From Massilia sp. H6 (lineage in GTDB: Bacteria; Pseudomonadota; Gammaproteobacteria; Burkholderiales; Burkholderiaceae_D): a DNA stretch of 64,000 bases. The position numbers and the translations under genes are program-made. The notes beneath the pieces were generated by a model. That model searched no databases. It saw nothing but the letters and a program-made list of their open reading frames with translations, and was not told the origin of the DNA. Of this stretch, positions 7,419-17,013 are shown one piece after another; position 1 is the first letter of the stretch; each line of letters opens with the position of its first letter. The stretch spans positions 1,426,001 to 1,490,000 of the forward strand of contig NZ_CP103371.1 in assembly GCF_024802625.1 (NCBI RefSeq), written 5' to 3'.

Positions 7419-8024
7419 TTAGTGTTTCGAATGCGTGGTCATCACGATGCGGTCGGTGTAAGCGATCGCGATCGCCGACAGCAAGAAGGCGCAATGAATA
7501 ATGGTCTGCCACATCATCGTGTCTGTGTTCGGGTAGTTGGCAGCATTAATAAAGGTCTTGAGCAAGTGAATCGACGAAATGCCGATAATTGCCATTGCCA
7601 GCTTGGTTTTCAGCACCGAGGCATTCACATGGGACAGCCACTCAGGCTGGTCGGGGTGGCCTTCGAGGTGCATGCGCGAGACAAATGTCTCGTAGCCGCC
7701 AACGATCACCATGATCAACAGGTTCGAGATCATGACCACGTCGATCAGTCCCAGCACGACCAGCATGATGGTGGTTTCAGTCAGCTTGGTCGGGCGCGGC
7801 GCGCCAGGTACGGTGACAGCATCGAGAATATGGGCCAGCGAAGCGGTATTGCCCATTGCCGCGCCAATCAAATCTTTCAGTTCTACCCAAAAATGAAAAA
7901 CGTACACGCATTGCGCCAGGATCAGGCCCAGGTACAGCGGCAACTGCAGCCAGCGGCTGGCGAAGATCAGGTTGTTCAGCGGGGTAAGCTTTTTTACCGG
8001 GTTCGGCGGGTCAATCTGGACCAT
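7419..8024 (-). CDS. UPF0114 (YqhA/TIGR00645) family membrane protein
   Basis: About 201 residues from the ATG at 8024, which has AGGAG eleven bases upstream; a TTG ten codons earlier is the alternative. Three or four hydrophobic segments are visible ([40 protein letters not shown], the [13 protein letters not shown] region, and a C-terminal [15 protein letters not shown]). The pattern and length match the UPF0114 inner-membrane family, whose function is unknown. It is upstream of the fumarase gene with 25 bases between, so cotranscription is possible. Confidence 0.88.
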   Translation of the reverse strand: MVQIDPPNPVKKLTPLNNLIFASRWLQLPLYLGLILAQCVYVFHFWVELKDLIGAAMGNTASLAHILDAVTVPGAPRPTKLTETTIMLVVLGLIDVVMISNLLIMVIVGGYETFVSRMHLEGHPDQPEWLSHVNASVLKTKLAMAIIGISSIHLLKTFINAANYPNTDTMMWQTIIHCAFLLSAIAIAYTDRIVMTTHSKH

Positions 8025-8228
8025 CGGGGTGTTCACTCCTGGAAAGCTGGACAAATACAGCCGAGCATTTTACACCCGCCGGTGGGTGCCTGTCGGTTGC
8101 AACGCCGGCTTTTCGAATGCATGGGTAGAATGGCATTTCAGAACGAGGCAGCGCAGCCGGCCATGTAAGGGCACCGTAAGCGGGCCCACCTAAGGTGTCC
8201 GGTGAAACCAACGACTAAGGAGACTAGA

Positions 8229-10226
<1,998 letters not shown>

Positions 10227-10263
10227 GACCAAGCGCACCGGCCGCGATCTGCACGCCGGGCGC

Positions 10264-10295
10264 AGCCCGCTTCTCGCGAGAGGGGCGGGCTTTTA
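10264..10295 (+). terminator. terminator behind acs
   Basis: Stem AGCCCGC / GCGGGCT around a 14-base loop, followed by TTTT, about 40 bases after the acs stop codon. Confidence 0.75.
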
Positions 10296-10450
10296 AACGA
10301 CTTGCGGCCAAGACGGACCTGTCGACATCCGCCGCCCAATCCACATGTGCCCACAGAAAGTGGCGCGGCCTGCCCATCCCGCGCCCATGCCGCCGCCAGC
10401 TGGCCACCGCGGCCCCCACGACTGCGTGTAGCAAGCGTGTGGGAACAGTC

Positions 10451-10478
10451 TTGTATAGAAGAGAATCCTTGATATAAT
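10451..10478 (+). promoter_or_regulatory. promoter of tRNA-Ser
   Basis: TTGTAT (10451-10456), a 16-base spacer and a perfect TATAAT (10473-10478), 31 bases before the tRNA start. Confidence 0.75.
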
Positions 10479-10509
10479 AGGCGGCTTCGTGGAGACACGA
10501 GGACCATCA

Positions 10510-10600
10510 GGAGAGATGGATGAGTGGTTTAAGTCGCACGCCTGGAAAGCGTGTGTAGGTTCATAGCCTACCGGGGGTTCGAATCCCCCTCTCTCCGCCA
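10510..10600 (+). tRNA. tRNA-Ser (anticodon GGA)
   Basis: 91 bases with a long variable arm, as expected for a class II tRNA. Acceptor GGAGAGA pairs with TCTCTCC, the anticodon loop CTGGAAAG carries GGA, the T loop is GTTCGAATC, and CCA is encoded. The 3' end is part of a large inverted repeat (10591-10655). Confidence 0.96.
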
Positions 10601-10655
10601 GGAAACAAAAGAATGGCCACCCTTTGGGTGGCCATTTTTGTTTCCTGGCGGAGAG
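10591..10655 (+). terminator. 30-bp inverted repeat joining the tRNA-Ser 3' end to its terminator
   Basis: The left arm starts in the tRNA at CTCTCCGCCA and continues through GGAAACAAAA to GGCCACCC; after a TTT loop the right arm is its complement apart from a 2-base bulge. The inner part (ATGGCCACCC / GGGTGGCCAT plus TTTTTG) is an ordinary terminator. The outer part also covers the acceptor strand and CCA, so the precursor could fold the tRNA 3' end away from its own 5' end. Confidence 0.85.
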
Positions 10656-11136
10656 AAGCAGGGCCCCTGCGGGCCCTGCGCGGGGGATTCGAAGGGCTGG
10701 GCGTACTTCGCCCAGCCCTCTCCGAATCGCCACTTCGCTGTCGCTACCGGCGACAGCCCCGCGCGCCGAGGGCGCGCGCTGCAAGCCTACTAGCTAAGCG
10801 CATTGCCGCCTCGCGGGCAAGAGAAGCAGGGCCCCTGCGGGCCCTGCGCGGGGGATTCGAAGGCCTCGCGCGTACTCGCGCGTGCCTCCCGAATCGCCAC
10901 TTCGCTGTCGCCACCGACGACAGCCCCGCGCGCCGAGGGCGCGCGCTGCAAGCCTACTCGCTAAGCGCATCACCACCTCGCGGGTAAGAGAAGCAGGGTC
11001 CCCGCGGGCCCTGCGCGGGGAATTCGAAGGGCTGGGCGTACTTCGCCCAGCCTTCTGCGAATCGCCACTTCGCTGTCGCCACCGGCGACAGCCCCGCGCG
11101 CCAAGGGCGCGCGCTGCGTAGGCACCAGCTAGCGCT
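10652..11136. repeat. array of three ~168-bp hairpin-rich tandem repeats behind tRNA-Ser
   Basis: Units start at AGAGAAGCAGGG: 10652, 10820 and 10987 (periods 168 and 167), the last one incomplete. Each contains four potential hairpins, including GCAGGGCCC/GGGCCCTGC and TGTCGC/GCGACA. The second hairpin changes from CTGGGCG-TACTT-CGCCCAG in units 1 and 3 to CTCGCGCG-TACT-CGCGCG in unit 2, which stays paired at its core. No reading frame is convincing. Functionally unassigned. Confidence 0.85.
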
Positions 11137-11292
11137 TTCTCTGATTAGTGTCGAGGTGGTGTCGGGATGTCAGATCTGCGCATATGCCCCCCGCGTAAAA
11201 ATCCAGTGACTCAGCCATAAGTAAATGCTAAATTGCCATTTTCCTGGCGTAAGACCGGGGTAGTTGCGTTACTTTCTTGGGGGAGAGCGACG

Positions 11293-12636
11293 ATGGACAA
11301 CGAGACGTTCGAGCAGATGAAGCAGGCGAAGGAATTTTTTCATGCCAGCGCGATGAAAATTCCGGGTGTACACGGCACCAGCATCGGCATCAAGCGCGTC
11401 AAGGGTAGGCCAACCGGACAGTTGGCGATCTGCGTCCATCTCGGGCGCAAGCGAGCACTGGCTTCGGTCGCGCAAGACCAGCAGATCCCGCTCGAGGTCG
11501 ACGGGTTTCCCACCGACGTGATCGAGCATGCCCCGGTCATCCGCTGCGACGCCAGCGCCGAAAAGCGCGCCATGTACGAAGACAATGGCAAATACCGCCC
11601 GCTGGTCGGCGGCACCAAGCTCAGTGTCGGCTACTGCTTCGGCACGCTGGGCTGCATGGTCAAGAAGCCCGACGGCAGCTGCTACGCGCTGTCGGCCGGG
11701 CATGTGCTGGGCAGCGTCGGCGCCACCGTCTTCCAGCCCTTGAAGGTCAAGTGCGACGAGATCGGAACGACCGCCGATATCCACGACAGCTCCGAAGTCG
11801 ATGCCGCGATCGTTGGCCTGGACTACTACAACGATACCGGCCTGGCCCATATTCGTGAAATCGGTGCCGTCACCGGCACCCACGAAGCCGGTTGGGGCGA
11901 CCTGCCACTGGCCGTCGCCAAGCGCGGCGTTTCCACCGGCCTGACCTTCGGCAGCATCGTCTCCATCCACTACAGCGGACTGGCCGCCAACCGCGAGCAG
12001 TTCCAGGACATGCTGTTCATCTGTGGCAGCGACACCGACTTTGTCGACCATGGCGACTCCGGCTCGGCCATCGTGCACCAGGCCAGCCCGGACGACAACC
12101 TGGTGGTCGGCCTGTTATGGGGCAAGGCGCCCGATACCAATCGCATCGCGATTGCCGCGCCCATCGGCCGTGTGACCGGCAGCCTGGGCGTGACGGTGCT
12201 AACTACCCACGACGTGGTGCGCTCGCCCCAGGAAACCCTGCTCGGCTGCTTCGAGGCTTTTCTCGGCGAGACCGAACGCGGCAAGGCCTGGTGGGTTGCC
12301 TATTCGACCAACCGCATCTATTTCCGCCACATCTTCCATAACGTGCCGCGGCTGGCGGCGATGTGGCGCAGGATGCCGGTAACCGAAATGCTGGCGGCGC
12401 TGCGCGAGGCCATGATCGACCCCGATACCGTCATTCCCGACAAGCTCGGCGCGCACGATACCGAAGAGGTGATGTGGGACCTCTACGACGGGCTCGGCAA
12501 ATTCTTGCAGGCGCATCACCAGCCCTTGCTGCAGCAGCAGACGGCTTCGCTGTGCCGCTTCGTTAGTGCCAACATCGGCACCAGCTGGCGCGCCGCCCTG
12601 CATGGGCCGGGCTCGAAGAAGCGCACGACAACATAG
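11293..12636 (+). CDS. trypsin-fold (S1/Nal1-like) serine protease-like protein without signal peptide
   Basis: 447 residues from the ATG at 11293 (GGGGGAGAG upstream). A chymotrypsin-fold triad is visible: H137 in YALSAGHVLG, D170 in SSEVDAAIVGLD, and S256 in DHGDSGSAIV. An N-terminal lead (IPGVHGTSIGIKRVKG, then TGQLAICVHLGRK) resembles the start of Nal1-like proteases. There is no signal peptide or membrane segment, so it should act inside the cell, unusual for trypsin-fold enzymes. The last ~150 residues form an extra helical-looking region (AWWVAYSTNRIYFRHIFHN and beyond) that I do not recognise. It stands alone between the tRNA-Ser repeat array and waaF. Substrate and role unknown. Confidence 0.8.
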   Translation: MDNETFEQMKQAKEFFHASAMKIPGVHGTSIGIKRVKGRPTGQLAICVHLGRKRALASVAQDQQIPLEVDGFPTDVIEHAPVIRCDASAEKRAMYEDNGKYRPLVGGTKLSVGYCFGTLGCMVKKPDGSCYALSAGHVLGSVGATVFQPLKVKCDEIGTTADIHDSSEVDAAIVGLDYYNDTGLAHIREIGAVTGTHEAGWGDLPLAVAKRGVSTGLTFGSIVSIHYSGLAANREQFQDMLFICGSDTDFVDHGDSGSAIVHQASPDDNLVVGLLWGKAPDTNRIAIAAPIGRVTGSLGVTVLTTHDVVRSPQETLLGCFEAFLGETERGKAWWVAYSTNRIYFRHIFHNVPRLAAMWRRMPVTEMLAALREAMIDPDTVIPDKLGAHDTEEVMWDLYDGLGKFLQAHHQPLLQQQTASLCRFVSANIGTSWRAALHGPGSKKRTTT

Positions 12637-12732
12637 GGGGCAGGGGCAGGGAAGGCTTGCGCCGCGGTTGCTATAATCGAGGATTACGAATGCGGGGATC
12701 GCTTCCCGTCGAATCACGAAGAAAGCCCCATC

Positions 12733-13752
12733 TTGCGCACGCTTGTCATTTCCCCCAACTGGATCGGCGACGCCGTCATGGCGCAGCCGTTGCTGCGCCG
12801 CCTGCGCGAGCTCCATCCTGAGCGTCCGATCGACGTGCTGGCCCCGACCTGGGTGGCGCCGGTCTGGCGCGCGATGCACGAAGTCGATACGGTGATCGAA
12901 TCGCCCTTCAAGCATGGATCGCTGCAGTGGGCCGAACGGCGCGCGTTCGCGAAAATCCTGAAGGCGCGCGGCTACCTGGATTCGTACGTGCTGCCCAATA
13001 CCCTGAAGTTCGCGCTGATTCCCTGGCTGGCCGGCATCAAGCGGCGCGTCGGCTACAAGGGCGAGATGCGCTACGGCCTGGTCAACGTGATGCACCACGA
13101 CGACAAGGCGGCGCCGCGCCCGATGGCGCAGTTCTATGCAGCGCTGGCCGACCAGCCGGTGCGCCACCTGCCGCGTCCTGACACACTGCCCGAGCCGGTC
13201 ATGGTTGTCGATCCGCACCAGGCCGACGCCGCCATCGCCCGGCTTGGCCTGCCGGCAGGAACCTACGTGGCGTTCGCGCCGGGCGCGGAATTCGGCCCGG
13301 CCAAGCGCTGGCCGGCGTCCTATTTTGCCGAACTGGCGCAGACCATCCTCGCCAATCGCCCGGACGCGCAGATCCTGCTGCTAGGCTCGCCGAAAGACCG
13401 CGCGGTCTGCGACGAGATCACCGCGCTGGTAGCCGGTGCACACAACCTGGCCGGCTCCACGACGCTGAGCGAAGCGATCGCGCTGATTGCGCGCGCGGCG
13501 GTGGTGGTAACCAACGATTCCGGCCTGATGCACATTGGTGCGGCGCTCGGCCGTCCGGTGGTGGCGATCTACGGTCCGACCGACCCGCGTCACACGCCGC
13601 CGCTGTCAAGGCTGGCCAGTGTGCTGTGGCTGCACATCGAATGCTCGCCCTGCCAGCAGCGCGAATGCCCGCTGGGCCACCAGAATTGCATGAAACAACT
13701 CTTGCCAGGCGATGTCTGGCAACCGCTGCAGCCGATGCTGGCCGCGGCCTGA
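12733..13752 (+). CDS. waaF: lipopolysaccharide heptosyltransferase II
   Basis: 339 residues. Adds the second heptose to the LPS inner core, using ADP-heptose, at the cytoplasmic face of the inner membrane. The GT9 start LVISPNWIGDAVMAQPLL, the FAPGAEFGPAKRWP motif, the VVTNDSGLMHIGAALGRPVV nucleotide-sugar region and the C-terminal CSPCQQRECPLGHQNCM fit the family. Start is a TTG at 12733, after a GAAAGCC stretch; no in-frame ATG lies nearby. A TATAAT box lies at 12672-12677. hldD follows 25 bases downstream, giving a heptose pair. Confidence 0.94.
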   Translation: MRTLVISPNWIGDAVMAQPLLRRLRELHPERPIDVLAPTWVAPVWRAMHEVDTVIESPFKHGSLQWAERRAFAKILKARGYLDSYVLPNTLKFALIPWLAGIKRRVGYKGEMRYGLVNVMHHDDKAAPRPMAQFYAALADQPVRHLPRPDTLPEPVMVVDPHQADAAIARLGLPAGTYVAFAPGAEFGPAKRWPASYFAELAQTILANRPDAQILLLGSPKDRAVCDEITALVAGAHNLAGSTTLSEAIALIARAAVVVTNDSGLMHIGAALGRPVVAIYGPTDPRHTPPLSRLASVLWLHIECSPCQQRECPLGHQNCMKQLLPGDVWQPLQPMLAAA

Positions 13753-13777
13753 ACACAACCTGAAAACGAGGTAGAAA

Positions 13778-14773
13778 ATGATACTGGTCACCGGCGCAGC
13801 AGGCTTCATCGGAGCCAACCTGGTACACGCGCTGTCCAAGCGCAAGCCGTTCAGCGTGTTCGCGGTCGATAACATGTCGCGCCCGGATAAATTCCTGAAC
13901 ATCGTCGATGCCGAACTGGCCGATTACGCCGACAAGGAAGACTTCCTGGTGCGCCTGAAGGCCGGCGAATTCGACGGCAAGTTCTCGGCCGTGCTGCACC
14001 AGGGCGCCTGCTCCAACACCATGGAGACCGATGGCGTCTACATGATGAAAAATAACTACGACTACACCATCGCGCTGTTCGAATTCTGCCGGCGCGAAGG
14101 CATCGCCTTTATTTATGCGTCGTCGGCGGCGGTGTACGGCGGCGGCACCGTGTTCAAGGAAGAACGCGCGCACGAGCGCCCGCTCAATGTCTACGGATAT
14201 TCGAAATTTTTGTTCGATCAGTACCTGCGCCGCCACTGGCAGCAGCACGGCATGGACAGCGGCAGCCAGGTAGTGGGCCTGCGCTATTTCAACGTGTACG
14301 GCCCGCTCGAGGGCCACAAGGGCACCATGGCCTCGGTGCCGTTTCACCAGTACCACCAGTTCCTCAAGGATGGCAAGGTCAAGCTGTTCGGCGCCAACGA
14401 TGGCTACGCGGCCGGCAACCAGATGCGCGACTTCGTCTATATCGACGACGTGGTCAAGGTCAACCTGTTCTTCCTGGATAACCCCGACAAGCGCGGCGTA
14501 TTCAACCTGGGTACCGGACGCGCGCAGCCGTTCAACGACCTGGCCGTGGCCACCGTCAACGCGCTGGCCAATGATGGCGGTGCGCCGCTGACCCTGGAGC
14601 AGATCGTCGACCGCGGGCTGCTGGAATATATACCGTTCCCGGACAAGCTCAAAGGGAAGTACCAGAGCTTCACGCAGGCCGATATCGGGGCCCTGCGCGA
14701 AGCCGGTTATACCGAGCCGTTCACCGATGTCGCCAACGGCGTCGCGCAGTACATGCGCTACCTTAAGTCCTAG
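13778..14773 (+). CDS. hldD: ADP-L-glycero-D-manno-heptose 6-epimerase
   Basis: 331 residues, extended short-chain dehydrogenase fold. Converts ADP-D,D-heptose to ADP-L,D-heptose, the donor used by the WaaF encoded just upstream. The Rossmann motif [20 protein letters not shown], and the catalytic YGYSK-type region ([12 protein letters not shown]) are seen. HldD-typical [16 protein letters not shown] and [12 protein letters not shown] are also present. An AACGAGG site precedes the ATG. Confidence 0.95.
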   Translation: MILVTGAAGFIGANLVHALSKRKPFSVFAVDNMSRPDKFLNIVDAELADYADKEDFLVRLKAGEFDGKFSAVLHQGACSNTMETDGVYMMKNNYDYTIALFEFCRREGIAFIYASSAAVYGGGTVFKEERAHERPLNVYGYSKFLFDQYLRRHWQQHGMDSGSQVVGLRYFNVYGPLEGHKGTMASVPFHQYHQFLKDGKVKLFGANDGYAAGNQMRDFVYIDDVVKVNLFFLDNPDKRGVFNLGTGRAQPFNDLAVATVNALANDGGAPLTLEQIVDRGLLEYIPFPDKLKGKYQSFTQADIGALREAGYTEPFTDVANGVAQYMRYLKS

Positions 14774-14828
14774 GACGGGCAGGGCAGGCGCTGGCGCCCC
14801 CTGCGCGGCCCGGCTTTCTAGAACAGCG

Positions 14829-15227
14829 TCAGCGCTGCGCCAGTCCGTGCCCGCCCACCGGCTCGGTTTCAAAACGCTCGCCGAAGCCTGCGATCAGCGG
14901 CCGTCCCCTGGCGATCGCCGCCTGTACCGACGGCAGTGCCAGCGAAGCCTTGTGGCTGTCCTGGCTGTCCCAGGTTTCGGTGATCCAAAGCGCGTCGGCG
15001 TCGAGCTTGTCCTTGGCGATCACGTATCCCAGGCAGCCCGGCATCGACGCTGTTGCGTCGAGCAAGATGGCGGCCAGCGCATCACGCTGGCCCGGCTGGG
15101 CGCGCATTTTTCCGATCAGGCCATACATGGTGGAGTCCTTTCGTTCCGGGGTAGCGCACGCGGCGAGGGGCAGGGCAGCAAGCAGGGCGACGGCGCGGCG
15201 GCGGGGAATGGTCATGCACGTGGTCAT
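14829..15227 (-). CDS. antibiotic-biosynthesis-monooxygenase (ABM) domain protein, possible lipoprotein
   Basis: The core, from MYGLIGKMRAQPGQRDAL on, is a ferredoxin-like ABM domain of about 99 residues with the SMPGCLGYVIAKD and LWITETWDSQ motifs of YgiN-like quinol monooxygenases. Upstream and in frame is a twin-arginine/lipoprotein-like signal (PRRRAVALLAALPLAAC), giving 132 residues from the ATG at 15227. A second ATG at 15128 has a better ribosome site (AAGGACTCCACC). The product may be a lipoprotein, a cytoplasmic protein, or both. Substrate unknown. Confidence 0.75.
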   Translation of the reverse strand: MTTCMTIPRRRAVALLAALPLAACATPERKDSTMYGLIGKMRAQPGQRDALAAILLDATASMPGCLGYVIAKDKLDADALWITETWDSQDSHKASLALPSVQAAIARGRPLIAGFGERFETEPVGGHGLAQR

Positions 15228-15360
15228 GCACGCGTCCTGTTGGGTAAAGAGCAAGTATAAGCCCATGGTCAGCCCTGCCGCAATGGGGCGCGCAACAGGC
15301 TCGATCGCTGGGTTAAGATGGCAGCCTGCCAAGCCGGCCCACCTTGAAACGGAACCTTCG

Positions 15361-16995
15361 ATGCGACTTTCCCCTCTTGCCCTTGCCGCCGCCATGACCC
15401 TGCCTGGCGCGGCCTTTGCCCAGCAGGCCCCGGCAGTGTCCGAGCCGGTGCTGCGCGGCCATCTTGCCTTCCTGGCGGACGACTTGTTCGAGGGTCGCGG
15501 CACCGGCCAGCGCGGCGGCGATCTTGCGGTGCGCTACCTGGAGACCCAGGCCGCCATCATCGGCCTGCAGCCTGCCTATCCGTCCGCCGCAGGAGGCGGC
15601 TATCGCCAGAAGGTCGACATCCGTGGTACCCGGCTGCTGCCCGGCAGCGCGGTGCGCTTCGAGGCCGGCGGCAAATCATTCCAGCCCGAAGTCGGCAAGG
15701 AAATCGTGTTCGGCACCTCCAGCGGACGCAGCAGCGTGGCCTTCGACGCGCCGCTGATGTTCGTCGGCTACGGCGTGTCGGCGCCCGAGGAACGCTGGGA
15801 CGACTACAAGGACGCCGACGTCAAGGGCAAGATCCTGGTCATGATGGTCAACGACCCGCAACCGACCGGCGAAGAGCCGGACCGCTTCGCCGGCAAGGCC
15901 TACACCTGGTATGGCCGCTGGCTATACAAGTTCGAAGAGGCGGTGCGCAAGGGCGCTGCGGGCGTGCTGCTGATCCACACGCTGCCGTCGTCGTCGTATC
16001 CATGGAGCGTGCCGGCCAACGGCTTCTCGCACGAGCGCTTCCACCTGGCCGGCGCCGGCAACCAGATCGAGGGCTGGCTGCATGAAGACACCGCGCGTGC
16101 GCTGTTCGCGGCGGCCGGCTTCCAGCTCGACGCGCTGCGCGCGCAGGCCGAACGGCGCGACTTCCGCCCGGTGGACCTCAAGATCGCCACCCGGGTCGAG
16201 CTGAAGTCGGCCATCCGCCAGGTCGAGCAGTTCAATGTGGTCGGCCTGGTGCCGGGCACCGATCCCAAGCTCAAAGAGCAGGCAGTAGTGTACTCGTCGC
16301 ACTGGGACCACATGGGCATGGACGAAGGCCCGGCGGCAGGCAAGCAAGACCGCATCTACAACGGCGCCATCGACAACGCTTCGGGTACCGCCGCGCTGCT
16401 GGCCATGGCCGCCGAGGCAGTGAAGAAACCGGCGCGCCGCACCCAGGTGTTTTTGTGGCCGGCCGCCGAGGAGCAGGGCTTGCTGGGCAGCGCCGCTTAT
16501 GTCAATGACCCAGTGGTGCCGCTGGCCAAGACCGCGGCCGACCTCAACCTGGACAGCCTGAACTTCGTCGGCAAGACAAAAGACATCGGCGTGCCCGGCG
16601 CCGAGCGCAGCACGCTGTATGACACCGCCGCCGGCGTGGCCAAGGCCATGGGGCTGAAGCTGGCGCCGACCATCCCCGACCTGTCGGGCGCCTATTTCCG
16701 CGCCGATCACTTCAACTTTGCCAAGGCCGGTGTGCCGGCCTTTAACGTGGGCTCGGCCGTGTTCTCGGGCGACGGGCATTTCGAATTCGCGCACCAGCAC
16801 GGGGCGTCGAGCGAAAAGATGGTGGGCTTTAAAAGGGACTATCACCAGGTGACCGACGAATACCGCGCCGATTGGGATCTCTCGGGCATGGTGCAGCAGG
16901 CGCAGTTCACGCTCAACCTGGGGTATGCGGTGGCGAACGCTCCCGGCATGCCGACCTGGAAGAAGGGCGACAGCTTCGGCAGCGTCAAGCGCTAG
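15361..16995 (+). CDS. exported M28-family metallopeptidase with PA domain
   Basis: 544 residues. A signal peptide (MRLSPLALAAAMTLPGAAFA) sends it to the periplasm or outside. A PA-type insertion (GKILVMMVNDPQ, GAAGVLLIHTLP) comes first. The zinc-binding M28 core follows: YSSHWDHMGMDEG (His), GAIDNASGTAALL (Asp), WPAAEEQGLLGS (catalytic and metal Glu), NLDSLN (Asp) and a late His in RDYHQVTDE. All five metal-ligand contexts are present. Such enzymes release amino acids from peptides. The ATG at 15361 is chosen because it starts the signal peptide; longer in-frame starts are not credible. Confidence 0.93.
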   Translation: MRLSPLALAAAMTLPGAAFAQQAPAVSEPVLRGHLAFLADDLFEGRGTGQRGGDLAVRYLETQAAIIGLQPAYPSAAGGGYRQKVDIRGTRLLPGSAVRFEAGGKSFQPEVGKEIVFGTSSGRSSVAFDAPLMFVGYGVSAPEERWDDYKDADVKGKILVMMVNDPQPTGEEPDRFAGKAYTWYGRWLYKFEEAVRKGAAGVLLIHTLPSSSYPWSVPANGFSHERFHLAGAGNQIEGWLHEDTARALFAAAGFQLDALRAQAERRDFRPVDLKIATRVELKSAIRQVEQFNVVGLVPGTDPKLKEQAVVYSSHWDHMGMDEGPAAGKQDRIYNGAIDNASGTAALLAMAAEAVKKPARRTQVFLWPAAEEQGLLGSAAYVNDPVVPLAKTAADLNLDSLNFVGKTKDIGVPGAERSTLYDTAAGVAKAMGLKLAPTIPDLSGAYFRADHFNFAKAGVPAFNVGSAVFSGDGHFEFAHQHGASSEKMVGFKRDYHQVTDEYRADWDLSGMVQQAQFTLNLGYAVANAPGMPTWKKGDSFGSVKR

Positions 16996-17013
16996 GCGGA
17001 ATAGCTGCGGCGA

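Noticed and set aside
10293..10784. Open frame on the minus strand across tRNA-Ser
   Set aside because: It is translation of the tRNA gene in reverse, a common false gene; the tRNA cloverleaf is clear. The frame at 4660-5001 across tRNA-His is the same kind of artefact.
10652..11136. CRISPR array
   Set aside because: Repeats are ~168 bp and directly joined, with no spacers, and there are no cas genes. The 51-bp repeats at 51152-51613 are coding and likewise not CRISPR.
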